The notes: a model not told the origin generated them from the sequence alone. A stretch of 64,000 nt of DNA from Candidatus Tisiphia endosymbiont of Melanophora roralis (GCF_964026575.1 NZ_OZ032161.1:62001-126000); one strand, 5' to 3'; shown: positions 1-9,626, counted from the first letter of the stretch. A program made the numbers and translations.

Positions 1-1
1 A

Positions 2-187
2 TATGGACCTCCTGAGGAATCCTATATCGGTTGGATCCCTCAGAATATCATGATTATAGAAGATAAAGATAAGGCAGAGAAGCTATTAAAATTAGTGGAT
101 CTTTTGGAAGAAAGCGATGACGTACAAAAAGTTTTTGGTAATTATGAATTATCTGATGCAATTTATCAAGCTATGAAGGATATTTAA
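2..187 (+). CDS. YebC/TACO1 family protein, C-terminal end (partial)
   Basis: The 5' end lies outside the window. The visible 61 codons end in a segment with IGWIPQN, then an acidic helix ([21 protein letters not shown]) and FGNYEL before the stop. This matches the C-terminal domain of the YebC/PmpR/TACO1 family, in which a W-x-P segment is followed by E/D-x-KLLxLxDxLEDxDDVQxVxxNxE. Family members bind nucleic acid or ribosomes and act in transcription control or in relieving ribosome stalling. The next gene begins one base after the stop, so the two are probably co-transcribed. The family call rests on the tail only. Confidence 0.72.
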   Translation, partial: YGPPEESYIGWIPQNIMIIEDKDKAEKLLKLVDLLEESDDVQKVFGNYELSDAIYQAMKDI

Positions 188-188
188 T

Positions 189-923
189 ATGGATTGCCAA
201 ATTATTGTTCTAGCTGCTGGTAATGGTAGAAGAATGGAATCTTCGTTACCAAAAGTAATGCATGAAGTTGGTGGTAGACCTATGCTTGATAGGGTGCTAA
301 CAAATGCCAAAAAAGTGACTAACGATGTTATCTTAGTTCACTCATTGCAATTAGAAAAATATATTTCTTCTTATAAAGAGGTTTGTAAATTTGCATTGCA
401 GCTAGAACGATTGGGTACTGCTCATGCGGTATATACTGCTTTAGACTTAGTTGATGACAATAAAATTGTAGCAGTGCTTTACGGAGATAATCCTTTAATC
501 ACCGCAAATATTATTAACGATTTATTAGACCACCTAATTTCTACAAATTCAGCCATTACAACGTTATGCTTTAGACGTGATAACCCCGGACAATATGGAC
601 GAATAGTTACTGATGAACTAGGAAATTTTTTAAAAATTGTGGAATTTAAAGAAGCAACGAGTGAAGAACAAGCTATGACAATTTGTAATTCTGGTATTAT
701 GGCTTTTGAAGCTGGTATATTAAAAAAATATTTACCTTCTATTTTTTTAGAAGAAATTGATAGAACAAAAGAGTTATATTTGACCGCCCTTGTAAAAATA
801 GCTAAGGATAGCGGAGAAAAAGTATCATATTTGCTATCTTCAGACCACGACATAGTGCTTGGAGTAAATACTAAACAGGAGCTAGAAGAAGCTAATAAAA
901 CTATTGCTAAGTTAATGGGCTAG
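189..923 (+). CDS. GlmU-like nucleotidyltransferase, uridylyltransferase domain only
   Basis: A 244-residue sugar-1-phosphate nucleotidyltransferase. The N-terminus carries the nucleotide-binding signature LAAGNGRRMESSLPKVMHEV, close to the GlmU consensus, and YGDNPLI (about residues 98-104) and VEFKEA (about 153-158) fit substrate- and metal-binding positions of the pyrophosphorylase domain. Full-length GlmU is about 450 residues with a left-handed beta-helix acetyltransferase half; that half is absent, and the ORF ends with a normal stop and no downstream remnant. It probably makes UDP-GlcNAc from GlcNAc-1-P and UTP, but another sugar or UTP/CTP specificity is possible. The gene follows the yebC-like stop by one base. 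Confidence 0.75.
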   Translation: MDCQIIVLAAGNGRRMESSLPKVMHEVGGRPMLDRVLTNAKKVTNDVILVHSLQLEKYISSYKEVCKFALQLERLGTAHAVYTALDLVDDNKIVAVLYGDNPLITANIINDLLDHLISTNSAITTLCFRRDNPGQYGRIVTDELGNFLKIVEFKEATSEEQAMTICNSGIMAFEAGILKKYLPSIFLEEIDRTKELYLTALVKIAKDSGEKVSYLLSSDHDIVLGVNTKQELEEANKTIAKLMG

Positions 924-1281
924 GTAATACACACAAAATTCTTCAACGTCATTGTGAGGAGTCGCGAAAAAGCGGCGACGCGGCAATCTAGGATACGCGA
1001 AGCGTATTAGAAAAAACAGCTTCGCTGTTTACCTAGATCGCCACGGCACCTAACGGTGTCTTGCGATGATGGTTATACAAAAAATGTAGGGTGCTATGCC
1101 ATGTGAGACGCGATACTAAAACATTTTCAATACAAACATATTTCTAAAAAATATAGTTTTTATTGAGTGTTTTAATGTTACAAATTAACCTCAAACGTTA
1201 AATTAATTGGCAACTTGGGTTAAAGAATTAGATGTAGACGTTGATTACAGCCTAATTTGAGTAAGTAAAAAGTCAAAAAAT
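924..1281. repeat. Intergenic palindromic repeat region
   Basis: No gene is seen in most of this 358-base gap. Bases 940-1075 hold a palindromic-type repeat: it opens with CGTCATTGTGAGGAGTCGCG, includes a short hairpin (GATACGCGAAGCGTATT, AACAGCTTCGCTGTT), and closes with ATCGCCACGGCACCTAACGG and TTGCGATGATGG. The outer ends match the 'cgtcattgcgag ... ctcgcaatgacg' ends of repeats at about 7.5, 16.4, 22.9 and 23.2 kb. The rest, 1090-1281, is AT-rich with nothing I can name. Confidence 0.6.
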
Positions 1282-1587
1282 ATGCCAAACCCAATAACTT
1301 ACACAATAGAAAACTTAAGCGATGCACGAGAGTTCTTATCCAAATTCCATAATCCGGTTATTTTAACTAACAAAAGTGGTAGCACGAGATATTATGGTAT
1401 GCTAGTGTGGGATTATATTTTTAAAAAACTAATTGAAGAATTTCCCCAAATCGTAAAAATTATTGTTAATGTAGGAAACGATCACGCAGCTTTATTTACC
1501 GCTATCAAACTTAATTACCAAAATATAGTTTATACTGGTAAATCAGCAGAGGCTAGAAAGTTGGCTTTGGCTAATAGTATAACATGA
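1282..1587 (+). CDS. Conserved hypothetical protein, 101 aa
   Basis: A 101-residue protein I cannot name. It is predicted soluble, with no signal peptide or membrane segment. The body alternates hydrophobic strands and helices (NPVILTNKSG, FPQIVKIIVNVGNDHAALFTAIKL, YQNIVYTG), which suggests a small alpha/beta fold such as a receiver- or Rossmann-like half, but no catalytic motif stands out. It begins with ATG after an AT-rich gap with a weak ribosome site and ends shortly before the convergent HU-like gene. Coding character (length, sensible composition, alpha/beta pattern) supports a real gene. Confidence 0.6.
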   Translation: MPNPITYTIENLSDAREFLSKFHNPVILTNKSGSTRYYGMLVWDYIFKKLIEEFPQIVKIIVNVGNDHAALFTAIKLNYQNIVYTGKSAEARKLALANSIT

Positions 1588-1633
1588 GAACGCGAATTCG
1601 GGATAAGAATTATTCCCTCCCTTTTCCAAAAGC

Positions 1634-1861
1634 CTAGCGATGTCCACGATAATAGACAGTTTTATATGACCGCTCACTATTGGGAAATTTCCGCTCCCTA
1701 ATTGAGAAGCTACCGAAGCCTCTAATTTCAATACGATTTTGCTCAGCGAGGCTAGACTGTAAATAATCAAATACCAAATCTATAGAATCTTTTATATCTT
1801 CCTTAGAAAGATAATTAAGTTCCTTAGATATTTTATCCACTAAATCAGACTTTCTTGCCAT
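1634..1861 (-). CDS. HU/IHF-family DNA-binding protein, short form
   Basis: A 75-residue member of the bacterial histone-like HU/IHF family. The N-terminal two-helix dimerisation part (KSDLVDKISKELNYLSKEDI) is followed by RIEIRGFGSFSIRERK, the hallmark strand of the family. The usual DNA-intercalating arm and C-terminal helix are missing: the protein stops at YYRGHR instead of running to about 90-95 residues. Rickettsia relatives of this gene are also short, so this may be the native form with a slightly altered tail. The tail abuts a repeated motif (CGCGAATTCGGGATAAGAAT at about 1591-1610, seen again at 29,090), so the last residues may have been rewritten by a repeat. It lies four bases downstream of sppA on the same strand. 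Confidence 0.8.
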   Translation of the reverse strand: MARKSDLVDKISKELNYLSKEDIKDSIDLVFDYLQSSLAEQNRIEIRGFGSFSIRERKFPNSERSYKTVYYRGHR

Positions 1862-1864
1862 AAA

Positions 1865-2779
1865 TTAAAAAATTGCCTTTATCCCTTGAAATTTATTTTT
1901 AAAAAAACTTGGTAAAACACTATCAAAATCCTCCATGATAATTTCAAGAAATTTTGATTTCGGTTTTATTTTAAATTCTTTTACCTTCAAATCTTTATCA
2001 ATTTTTTTGACTTCCTGTAACCATTTAATCGCATCATCCTCAGAACCCAGAGCATCAACAAGTTTTAGTTTCAAAGCTTGGCGACCAGAATATATCCGAC
2101 CATCAGCTATTTTTTTAACTTCTTCAATTGCTAATCCCCTTCTTAAAGCAACGAGTTCAATAAAATAATCATAAGTATCCTGTACATTAGACATTATAGC
2201 CTGACGAACAGCTTCTGTAACTTTCTCAGTAGGATTAGGAGCGGCTTTTAATTCCCCGGATTTAAAATTATTGAAGGTAATACCTAGTGTCTTTGCTAAA
2301 TCTGTGACTTCTAGAGTTTGGAGAATCACACCAATTGAGCCAGTAATCGTTCCATTATGACTAATTATGTAATCCCCTCCTAATGATATCAAATATCCTC
2401 CACTCGCTGCCAATGTACCCATAACAATCACTACCGGTTTTTTTGCTGATATTTTTCTGAGTATATTGTAAATTTTCTCTGATCCAACCACAGTTCCACC
2501 AGGAGAATTGACATTAACAATTAGAGCATTAATCTTATCATCATCAATGATTTTCTCCAATCTTTTATCACGTTTTGTATCCTCAAAAATTATATCTTCT
2601 ATTGAAACTGCAGCTATATAGTTACTATTAGTAGTTACATATTCAGAACTTGACAAATCAAATTTCTTAATCATCACAACAATTAAAACTATAAACATTA
2701 AAATTGTTGCTAACTTCCACAGCCTTAATTTTAATTTATTTTGCTTTCTTTCAATTATGTAGTCAGGAGTTATTGTCAT
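1865..2779 (-). CDS. sppA: Signal peptide peptidase SppA-type S49 protease
   Basis: A 304-residue membrane-bound serine protease of family S49, which degrades cleaved signal peptides in the membrane. One N-terminal transmembrane segment is visible at about residues 22-40 (WKLATILMFIVLIVVMI). The catalytic Ser is in GTLAASGGY and the catalytic Lys is expected in FKSGELKAAPNPTE, giving the Ser-Lys dyad of the short SppA form. N-terminal ClpP-like features (NVNSPGGTV) are present. Length fits the single-domain SppA of alphaproteobacteria, not the double-length E. coli form. The HU-like gene follows immediately, so both may share a transcript. Confidence 0.88.
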   Translation of the reverse strand: MTITPDYIIERKQNKLKLRLWKLATILMFIVLIVVMIKKFDLSSSEYVTTNSNYIAAVSIEDIIFEDTKRDKRLEKIIDDDKINALIVNVNSPGGTVVGSEKIYNILRKISAKKPVVIVMGTLAASGGYLISLGGDYIISHNGTITGSIGVILQTLEVTDLAKTLGITFNNFKSGELKAAPNPTEKVTEAVRQAIMSNVQDTYDYFIELVALRRGLAIEEVKKIADGRIYSGRQALKLKLVDALGSEDDAIKWLQEVKKIDKDLKVKEFKIKPKSKFLEIIMEDFDSVLPSFFKNKFQGIKAIF

Positions 2780-2846
2780 TAACTTTACCTATTTGTTTAT
2801 ATGGAAGTATAATGGGCGCTTTAGGCTCTAAGAAGTCAATTTTATC

Positions 2847-3305
2847 CTACTTCGCACGCATAATCCGCCCCTGATCCCTCTTCCAATCTTGTTCTTTAAT
2901 AGACTGTCTTTTATCATGTAATTTTTTACCTTTTGCTATGCCTAACTCAACTTTTACTTTATTTTTTTTATTGAAATATAAAGAAAGAGCAACAAGAGTG
3001 TAGCCTTTTAGGCGAATTTTACCAATTATTTTCTTTATTTCACTAGAATTAAGAAGCAACTTACGAGTCCTTCTAGTCGAATGATTAAATCTGTTAGCTT
3101 TGTCATATTCCGCAATATGGCAATTATATAAAAACACTTCATTTGCAGAATTTTCTGCATGACTATCTTCTATACTAGCTTTTCCTTGACGCAGCGATTT
3201 AACTTCACTCCCGGTTAATATTATGCCAGCTTCAATTTTTTCTTCAATAAAGTAATTGAAATATGCTTTTTTATTTTGTGCTATTATTTTCTTATATTCC
3301 GACAT
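2847..3305 (-). CDS. smpB: SsrA-binding protein SmpB
   Basis: A 152-residue SmpB, the partner of tmRNA in trans-translation rescue of stalled ribosomes. The family core is plain: NKKAYFNYFIEEKIEAGI, LTGSEVKSLRQGKASIEDS and GYTLVALSLYFNKKNKVKVELGIAKGKKLHDKR, with the basic tail (KEQDWKRDQGRIMRAK) that enters the ribosome A site. Its start codon overlaps the end of dapA by 14 bases, which implies translational coupling. No tmRNA gene is seen in this window. Confidence 0.95.
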   Translation of the reverse strand: MSEYKKIIAQNKKAYFNYFIEEKIEAGIILTGSEVKSLRQGKASIEDSHAENSANEVFLYNCHIAEYDKANRFNHSTRRTRKLLLNSSEIKKIIGKIRLKGYTLVALSLYFNKKNKVKVELGIAKGKKLHDKRQSIKEQDWKRDQGRIMRAK

Positions 3306-4188
3306 AGTCCATAGCTTTATTTACTTTTTCCTCAGTAACTTTCAACGCTGAAGTTAAAGGAAGCCTTAACTCGTTAGAACATAATCCTAATCTGCACGCT
3401 GCATATTTCACTGGTATAGGGTTTGTTTCTGCAAATAATGCTTTATATAAGGGTAGTAACTGCTGCTCTATTCGCAGAGCTTCTTTATAATTACCAGCAT
3501 GACAATTATCCTGTAATTTCTTGCACAAACTAGGTGCTATATTAGAGGCAACAGAAACGCACCCTACTTCTGATTGAGCATTATAAGATAACGCTATTCC
3601 ATCATTACCACACAATAAGTTAAAATCTTTGCTTACAGCAGCCTTAATTCTCAAAGGACGTTCTAAATCATTACCTGCATCTTTAAAAGCTACAATACGT
3701 GGTAGTTTACTGAGCCTAACTATCGTGTCATCTGAAAAGTCAACCACAGTTCTACTAGGTACTGAATACAGCATTATGGGCAAATTACTTGCCCTATCTA
3801 TAGAAGCATTATGTATAGCTTCAAAATGTAAATAAATTCCTTCTTGCATGGGTTTTACGTAAGAAGGAATACTACACATAAGCCCATCAACAGGAATTTT
3901 TGTACATATTTTTATCATATCTATGGCTATACTGGTAGTAATAGCGGAACAACCTGCTATTATTTGGGTACGGTTTTTAGTAATTTCTACAGCTATTTCT
4001 AACAAAGATTGATATTCCTGTAAACTTAAGCTAGGCCCTTCACCAGTAGAACCAGCAATCACTACTCCATCAACTTTATTATCAATTTGATAGTTAAGTA
4101 TTTTCTCCAAAGAAACAAAATCTAATTTATTATCCTTAAACGGGGTTATAATGGCTGTAATAAGACCTTTAAATATATTATTGTTCAT
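3292..4188 (-). CDS. dapA: 4-hydroxy-tetrahydrodipicolinate synthase
   Basis: A 298-residue aldolase-type enzyme that condenses pyruvate with aspartate semialdehyde in the lysine/diaminopimelate pathway. The substrate loop GSTGEGPSL starts at residue 47; LYSVPSRT (about 140-147) carries the catalytic Tyr, and Lys169 in IVAFKDAGND is the expected Schiff-base lysine. In rickettsiae the pathway mainly supplies diaminopimelate for peptidoglycan. It sits between ilvE and smpB on the minus strand and overlaps smpB by 14 bases, consistent with an operon. Confidence 0.95.
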   Translation of the reverse strand: MNNNIFKGLITAIITPFKDNKLDFVSLEKILNYQIDNKVDGVVIAGSTGEGPSLSLQEYQSLLEIAVEITKNRTQIIAGCSAITTSIAIDMIKICTKIPVDGLMCSIPSYVKPMQEGIYLHFEAIHNASIDRASNLPIMLYSVPSRTVVDFSDDTIVRLSKLPRIVAFKDAGNDLERPLRIKAAVSKDFNLLCGNDGIALSYNAQSEVGCVSVASNIAPSLCKKLQDNCHAGNYKEALRIEQQLLPLYKALFAETNPIPVKYAACRLGLCSNELRLPLTSALKVTEEKVNKAMDYVGI

Positions 4189-4213
4189 CGCATCAATTCC
4201 ATTATATCACTAT

Positions 4214-5122
4214 TTATTTACGCACTAAGCTATTATATTCTTTTTTTAACAAATTAGTAATTTTACTATCTTCAAAGATAATATTTTGATCACCACGGTT
4301 AATCGATTTAATCCCCTTAACTTCTGCAGCTGTACCAGTCATAAAACATTCATTAAACTCCCCTAACCTATCTAGAGTTATGTACTCTTCCTTGACCTCA
4401 AGATTTAACTCTTTAGCAAGTTTTATAACTGTTTGACGCGTTATGCCATTTAAAAAACTATCAGCTATCGGTGTAAATAATTGCTCTCCTTTTACAAAAA
4501 AGATATTTGTAGTAGTACATTCAGCAATAAATCCTCGCCAATCTAATAGAACTGCATCACTATAACCCAAAGACTTAGCTTCTTTTTGGCATACTATCAT
4601 CATATTGTAATGTCCTGATGATTTACACTGTGGCGGTAGTGAGTTTGGATGGCATTTCCGCCAACGTGCAATATGCAAACTTAAATCATCAGAAGGTCTA
4701 GGAGTTGATGGAACAGCAGCAATTAATAAATTAACCGATAAATTTACATTAGTTAGATTAAGAGATTCACTACCATACCAAATTAAAGGACGAACATACG
4801 CATCTTTAATATTATTTTTTTCTATAAGTAAGTGATGAGCTTTTATAATATCTTCAAAACTATATGGTATTTCCATAGCTAAAGTTTGTGCCGATTCTAT
4901 CAAACGCTGTGTATGTTCTTCTAATTTAAAAATTTTTCCATCATAGGCTTTTTCTCCCTCAAAAACTCCACCAGAATAATGTAAACTATGAGTAAGAACA
5001 TGTATGTTAGCTTCTTGCCAAGCAATAAAATTACCATTAATCCAAATATAACTTGATAATTGTTTAAGGTTTCTAGGTCGCTCTTCTACAATTATATTTT
5101 CTTGTGTTATTATCATTGTCAA
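4214..5122 (-). CDS. ilvE: Branched-chain amino acid aminotransferase
   Basis: A 302-residue PLP enzyme of fold type IV that transaminates Leu, Ile and Val. Recognisable parts are [29 protein letters not shown] and [11 protein letters not shown], then the expected cofactor lysine near residue 167 ([11 protein letters not shown]) and the [13 protein letters not shown] and [11 protein letters not shown] segments that hold the PLP phosphate. Length is normal for the family. It lies 25 bases upstream of dapA on the same strand and is divergent from ompR across a 56-base gap that must hold both promoters. Confidence 0.93.
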   Translation of the reverse strand: MTMIITQENIIVEERPRNLKQLSSYIWINGNFIAWQEANIHVLTHSLHYSGGVFEGEKAYDGKIFKLEEHTQRLIESAQTLAMEIPYSFEDIIKAHHLLIEKNNIKDAYVRPLIWYGSESLNLTNVNLSVNLLIAAVPSTPRPSDDLSLHIARWRKCHPNSLPPQCKSSGHYNMMIVCQKEAKSLGYSDAVLLDWRGFIAECTTTNIFFVKGEQLFTPIADSFLNGITRQTVIKLAKELNLEVKEEYITLDRLGEFNECFMTGTAAEVKGIKSINRGDQNIIFEDSKITNLLKKEYNSLVRK

Positions 5123-5178
5123 CCTTCCATTATTAAGTTAATATATTTTCACTACTTATAAATACCGAAATTTTATTT

Positions 5179-5859
5179 ATGCAAAGCCCTAAGCCTCACA
5201 TTCTTGTAGTCGATGATGATACTAGAATACAAAAACTTTTAAAACAGTTTTTGTATAAAAACGACTTTTTAGTATCAACAGCAGCTTCTGTCCAAGAAGC
5301 TGAGGAACTATTAAAATCCTCTATCTATGACTTAATTATTCTAGACGTTATGTTGCCGAATGTTACAGGACTTGATTTTGCCCATACTATAAGATCAAGT
5401 AAAAACCTTATACCAATTGTTATGCTAACTGCACTATCACAACCAAGTGATCGTATCAAGGGATTAGAATCCGGTGCATCTGATTATCTGACCAAACCTT
5501 TCGAACCGAAAGAATTATTACTCAGGATTAATAACCTATTAAATAGCTACAATAATTATAAAAAACAAGATAAAATCAAGCGATTCGGCAATAATTATTA
5601 TAATTTAGAATCAAAGGAATTTATAAAAAATAATCAACCTGTACAATTGAGTTCTACAGAACAAAAATTGCTAGAAGTATTATTAAAACACAATGGACAA
5701 GAAATGAAACGTGATGAGTTGTCAAAAATAATGGGAGGGCTTAGCCCTCGTTCTATTGACGTACAAATTGTCAGAATAAGAAGTAAGATTGAAGATGACC
5801 CTAAAGAACCAAAATATCTAAAAACCATACGGAATAGCGGTTATGCTATTTATACATAA
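5179..5859 (+). CDS. ompR: OmpR-type response regulator
   Basis: A 226-residue two-domain response regulator. The receiver domain has the acidic pair in ILVVDDDT, the phosphoacceptor Asp in LIILDVMLP and the conserved Lys in DYLTKPFEPKELL. The C-terminal winged helix (about 130-226) includes LSSTEQKLLEVLLKHNGQ and SPRSIDVQIVRIRSKI, the OmpR/PhoB recognition helix. It overlaps the sensor kinase gene by 17 bases, the normal cognate arrangement. Likely controls envelope or osmotic genes; the targets are not visible here. Confidence 0.93.
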   Translation: MQSPKPHILVVDDDTRIQKLLKQFLYKNDFLVSTAASVQEAEELLKSSIYDLIILDVMLPNVTGLDFAHTIRSSKNLIPIVMLTALSQPSDRIKGLESGASDYLTKPFEPKELLLRINNLLNSYNNYKKQDKIKRFGNNYYNLESKEFIKNNQPVQLSSTEQKLLEVLLKHNGQEMKRDELSKIMGGLSPRSIDVQIVRIRSKIEDDPKEPKYLKTIRNSGYAIYT

Positions 5860-7144
5860 ACTTATACCACAAACTTTACTGGCTAGATTTGTTCTCATTA
5901 TTATTGTTCCAACATTAATAGGACAAATTCTAGCAGTGTTTTTGTTCTATGATCGTCACTGGTATAATGTTTCTTATTATACTAGCAATATTATTGCTAA
6001 TGAAATTATTTCCCTTCTTGAACAAAACGACAATAATCTATTAGAAAAAAACACAACAGAGACAAATTATTTAAATTTGTCGTATCAGTTTCATCAAGAA
6101 TTAAACTTGCCACGCAAACAACCTAGAATTAGTGAAGAATTAGAGATTTTTAAAAATATTATTAACGTAAAAATTAATAAGAAAAATATAGTAAAGATTA
6201 ATGATTCAAAAAGAATTGAAGTATTACTCCAATTAACCGATGGTTTACTAAAAATAACTTTCCCCGCAAAATTATTGATGAATCCAACTGCTTACATTTT
6301 TGTTCTATGGTTAATCTTCTTAACTATTTTACTACTTTCTGTTTCCTTAATCTTCTCTAAAAAGCAAATTAACTCCATTTTAACTCTTGCAGATGCTGCT
6401 GATCAATTCGGACAAGGAATTACAAGATTACCAACATTTAAACCTTCTGGTGCAAAAGAAATTAAAAAGGCTGGTATTGCTTTTCTTAAAATGAAAGAAC
6501 GAATTGAAAAACAAATCACTAAAAGAACTAGAATGTTAGCTATGATTTCACATGATTTATGTACTCCTTTAACTAGAATGAAATTACAACTGGAGTTAAT
6601 GAACAAATCTGAAGAAACAGAAGGTCTTAAGGAAGATATACTTACCATGCAACAAATGATAAAATCATACCTTGACTTTGCTAAGGGTGAAAATGGTGAA
6701 GAAGCTCAAATAATTGAGTTATCTTCTTGGCTGTCTACTATCATAAATAAATGGTCTGTTGCCAATATTGAGCTGCTTGCAACAGAGCAGATAATAGCAC
6801 AAATCAAGCCTATCAACTTTGAACGTGCAATATCTAACGTAATAAGTAATGCTATAAAATATTCTACAAAAATAAGAATTACTGTATATTCTAGTTCTAC
6901 TAATGCCATAATAAAAATTGAAGATAATGGTATTGGCATAAAGGATGCAGAGAAATTATTAGTGTTTAAAGCATTTTATCGTTCAGATAAGTCACGCCCA
7001 CTTAATAATTCAGGTAATGTTGGACTTGGTCTTGCTATTACTAAAGAAATAATCATTGATCATAATGGAACAATATCCTTGCAGGATAGTAAAATTTTAG
7101 GTGGTTTATTGGTTGAAATTTCGCTACCTAACCTCAAGTGTTGA
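5843..7144 (+). CDS. envZ: EnvZ-type sensor histidine kinase
   Basis: A 433-residue inner-membrane histidine kinase, partner of the upstream regulator. Two transmembrane segments (about 14-35 and 152-172, FVLWLIFLTILLLSVSLIF) flank a periplasmic domain of about 115 residues. A HAMP-like linker follows, then the H-box ISHDLCTPLTRMK with the phosphoacceptor His, the N-box NVISNAIKYST, G1 DNGIGI and G2 GLGLAI of the ATPase domain. All catalytic boxes are intact. Start ATG lies inside the ompR 3' end, so translation is probably coupled. Confidence 0.92.
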   Translation: MLFIHKLIPQTLLARFVLIIIVPTLIGQILAVFLFYDRHWYNVSYYTSNIIANEIISLLEQNDNNLLEKNTTETNYLNLSYQFHQELNLPRKQPRISEELEIFKNIINVKINKKNIVKINDSKRIEVLLQLTDGLLKITFPAKLLMNPTAYIFVLWLIFLTILLLSVSLIFSKKQINSILTLADAADQFGQGITRLPTFKPSGAKEIKKAGIAFLKMKERIEKQITKRTRMLAMISHDLCTPLTRMKLQLELMNKSEETEGLKEDILTMQQMIKSYLDFAKGENGEEAQIIELSSWLSTIINKWSVANIELLATEQIIAQIKPINFERAISNVISNAIKYSTKIRITVYSSSTNAIIKIEDNGIGIKDAEKLLVFKAFYRSDKSRPLNNSGNVGLGLAITKEIIIDHNGTISLQDSKILGGLLVEISLPNLKC

Positions 7145-7631
7145 TGTAATACCAATTCCCAAAATTAATTTATTCTGAGGAATTTGAAGGAGACAAAGGA
7201 AGCACAAAACCGCAGCGTACAAAGACGTACGTGAGGATTTGAGTACCGGTATCACGTACAAATTACCAAAAGAAATTAATCTCGGGAATTGGTATAAGAC
7301 ATCGGTTTAATAGCCTAGGGTGTCAATCCCTGCGTAAGCAGCTTACTATTACCCATAAGTTTTTCTTGACATTTATGGTAATAGGAAGACTAATAGCTAG
7401 GGAGATAAGTTAAAATCGTCCCTTTAAAGGAAAGAAATAAACCGTCTATTAGCGAGAAGACCGTAGGTCGACGAAGCAATTGACAAGCTTCATGGATTGC
7501 CACGCTCACATACGTTCGCTCGCTAATAGACGGCTTAAGCCTTATAACAACACTTCACTAATAGACGATTTTTTAACTTTCAACAGTTGTGACCTTACGA
7601 CCTCCTCGCAATGACGTTAATTTAGATATAT
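7145..7631. repeat. Intergenic gap with two palindromic repeats
   Basis: This 487-base gap has no gene I can support. Bases 7149-7293 form one element with terminal inverted repeats (TACCAATTCCC ... GGGAATTGGTA) and a core CGCAGCGTAC-N-ACGTACGTGAGG that recurs at the IS4 insertion site and in the integrase insert. Bases 7442-7533 form a second element bounded by CCGTCTATTAGCGAG and CTCGCTAATAGACGG; its inside (GACCGTAGGTCGACGAAGCAA, GACAAGCTTCATGGATTGCC, TACGTTCGCTCG) recurs at 22.9 and 23.2 kb. A third fragment at 7567-7620 repeats CTTTCAACAGTTGTGACC and CCTCCTCGCAATGACG. Confidence 0.75.
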
Positions 7632-9512
7632 ATGATAAAAATACTGTTTCATTTTCCTATTGTTAGAATTTACCTAATATTTCAGTTTATTACTCGTATT
7701 CTATTAAGCTCATATGCTTTATGGCAACAACAAATAACCATATCTGATCTAGTGTCAATTTTTGTTATTGGTACATTTAATGATCTAATATCTCTTTGTT
7801 ATTTTTTACCAGTAATTTCGCTTGTTATCATTGGCTTCTACAAGTTATTGGCTCGGTATAAATTTTTGTATGTAAGCTGCTCTTTTATCGCTTATTTTTG
7901 TACTATTGCACTACTAATATTTATTGCCATCGCAGAGATTACTTTTTGGGATGAGTTCGGTGTTAGATTTAATTTTATTGCTGTAGATTATCTAATTTAC
8001 ACTCATGAAATCATTGGTACTGTAAAAGAGTCTTTGCCCTATATAGAAATATTACTAGGCATTATAATTATTACACTATTAATTGTTTTTTTCTTGAGAA
8101 AATACATAATTAATCAAGCAAGTACTCTAAATGGCAAGAAACATATTTTTTGTGTGATAATGCTATTTTTGTTTAGCCTAGTTGCTTTTAATTTCTATAA
8201 CCCTAATAAAATTGCTTTTAATTCTAATAAATATGCTATCGAACTTGCTAAAAACGGTTCATATGAGTTTTTCTCTGCCTATCTTAATAATAGCTTAGAT
8301 TATAATAAATTTTATCCAGTAGTTGATAAAAAACAAGCTTTAGATACTGTTCGCACTAGTTTATCAAAAAACAAAGAACTATACTTAGATGATTCTACTA
8401 TAGCACGTTATATCAAAGCTAATTCTTCTAATAATAAAAAACATAATATTATTTTTATTACTGTGGAGAGTCTTAGTAGTGAATTCATGGGTAAATTTGG
8501 CAATCAACAAAATATTACTCCAAATTTAGATAGATTAGCTGATGAAAGCATATTTTTTACCAATCTATATGCAGTAGGCACTAGAACAGTAAGAGGTTTG
8601 GAAGCTATTACTTTATCAGTACCACCAACTCCTGGTTCTTCCATTATCCGTAGACCTGATAACCAATCGCTATTTAATATAGCTACTATTTTTAAGAATG
8701 CAGGTTATGTTATTAACTTCATAAACGGTGGCTATAGTTACATTGATAATTTGCAAAATTATTTTCATGGTAATGGTTATAATATAGTTGATCGAGGTAA
8801 TCTAAAATCAAATGAAATAAGTTTCTCTAATATTTGGGGAGTAGCTGACGAGGATATATTAATAAAATCACTAGAGTTAGCTGATCAAAATTATAAGGAA
8901 GGCAAAGCTTTTTTCTCATTAATTATGACTACCTCTAACCATCGTCCTTATACTTTCACCGAAGGTAGAATTGATCTAGCGTCTGGTAGTGGACGTAATG
9001 CAGCTGTTAAATATACTGACTATGCTATTGGTAAGTTTCTTGAATTAGCAAAAACTCGCCCTTGGTTTAATAATACTATCTTTGTTATCACTGCTGATCA
9101 TTGTGCATCAAGTGCTGGCAAAACTGATTTACCGATTAATAAATATCACATACCTCTATTAATATACGCTCCTAATATATTAAAACCACAGATAATTGAT
9201 AGTTTAGCAAGTCAAATTGACATTGCTCCTACTATTTTGGGATTATTAAACTTTTCCTATAATAGTAAGTTTTTCGGTCAAGATATGTTAAACATACCGG
9301 CAAAAAGAGCATTTATCAGCACTTACCAATTGCTTGGTTTTATGAAAGATAATCACTTAGTTATCTTAAGCCCACAGGGACAGCCAAAAACTTATAAATT
9401 AGTTGGTAAAGATAAAATAGAGACTGAGAATATTCCTAACTTAGTAGAAGAAGCTATTAGTTTTTATCAGATAGCTTATGATTTATATATTCAGGGTGAA
9501 ATGAGGGAATAG
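7632..9512 (+). CDS. LTA-synthase/MdoB-like membrane sulfatase-fold phosphotransferase
   Basis: A 626-residue inner-membrane protein with about five N-terminal transmembrane helices (first 180 residues) and a periplasmic alkaline-phosphatase-fold domain. The catalytic domain shows HNIIFITVESLSSEFMGKFG (metal ligand Glu), NITPNLDRLADES, VGTRTVRGLEA (expected nucleophile Thr), MTTSNHRPYTF and ITADHCASS (metal ligands Asp and His). This is the pattern of lipoteichoic acid synthase, MdoB and other phosphoglycerol or phosphoethanolamine transferases. In a Gram-negative bacterium a role in decorating envelope glycans or lipids is most likely; the substrate cannot be read from sequence. The 3' end is partly duplicated at 10,094-10,153. 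Confidence 0.85.
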   Translation: MIKILFHFPIVRIYLIFQFITRILLSSYALWQQQITISDLVSIFVIGTFNDLISLCYFLPVISLVIIGFYKLLARYKFLYVSCSFIAYFCTIALLIFIAIAEITFWDEFGVRFNFIAVDYLIYTHEIIGTVKESLPYIEILLGIIIITLLIVFFLRKYIINQASTLNGKKHIFCVIMLFLFSLVAFNFYNPNKIAFNSNKYAIELAKNGSYEFFSAYLNNSLDYNKFYPVVDKKQALDTVRTSLSKNKELYLDDSTIARYIKANSSNNKKHNIIFITVESLSSEFMGKFGNQQNITPNLDRLADESIFFTNLYAVGTRTVRGLEAITLSVPPTPGSSIIRRPDNQSLFNIATIFKNAGYVINFINGGYSYIDNLQNYFHGNGYNIVDRGNLKSNEISFSNIWGVADEDILIKSLELADQNYKEGKAFFSLIMTTSNHRPYTFTEGRIDLASGSGRNAAVKYTDYAIGKFLELAKTRPWFNNTIFVITADHCASSAGKTDLPINKYHIPLLIYAPNILKPQIIDSLASQIDIAPTILGLLNFSYNSKFFGQDMLNIPAKRAFISTYQLLGFMKDNHLVILSPQGQPKTYKLVGKDKIETENIPNLVEEAISFYQIAYDLYIQGEMRE

Positions 9513-9598
9513 ATATTTTGTGCTACTTTTTGGTTATCTTCCGCTGCATACTTACCACGTAGTGTAAAGAGAATTGTTGAATTACAACAATTATTATG

Positions 9599-9626
9599 TT
9601 GACATTTGGAATAAATTATATATAAT
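9599..9626 (+). promoter_or_regulatory. Sigma-70 consensus promoter
   Basis: TTGACA at 9599-9604, a 16-base spacer and TATAAT at 9621-9626. Both hexamers are perfect consensus. It reads toward the small gene at 9708, giving a leader of about 75 bases. Confidence 0.65.

Noticed and set aside
479-853. 124-codon antisense frame in the GlmU-like gene
   Set aside because: Shadow of a well-supported gene on the plus strand.
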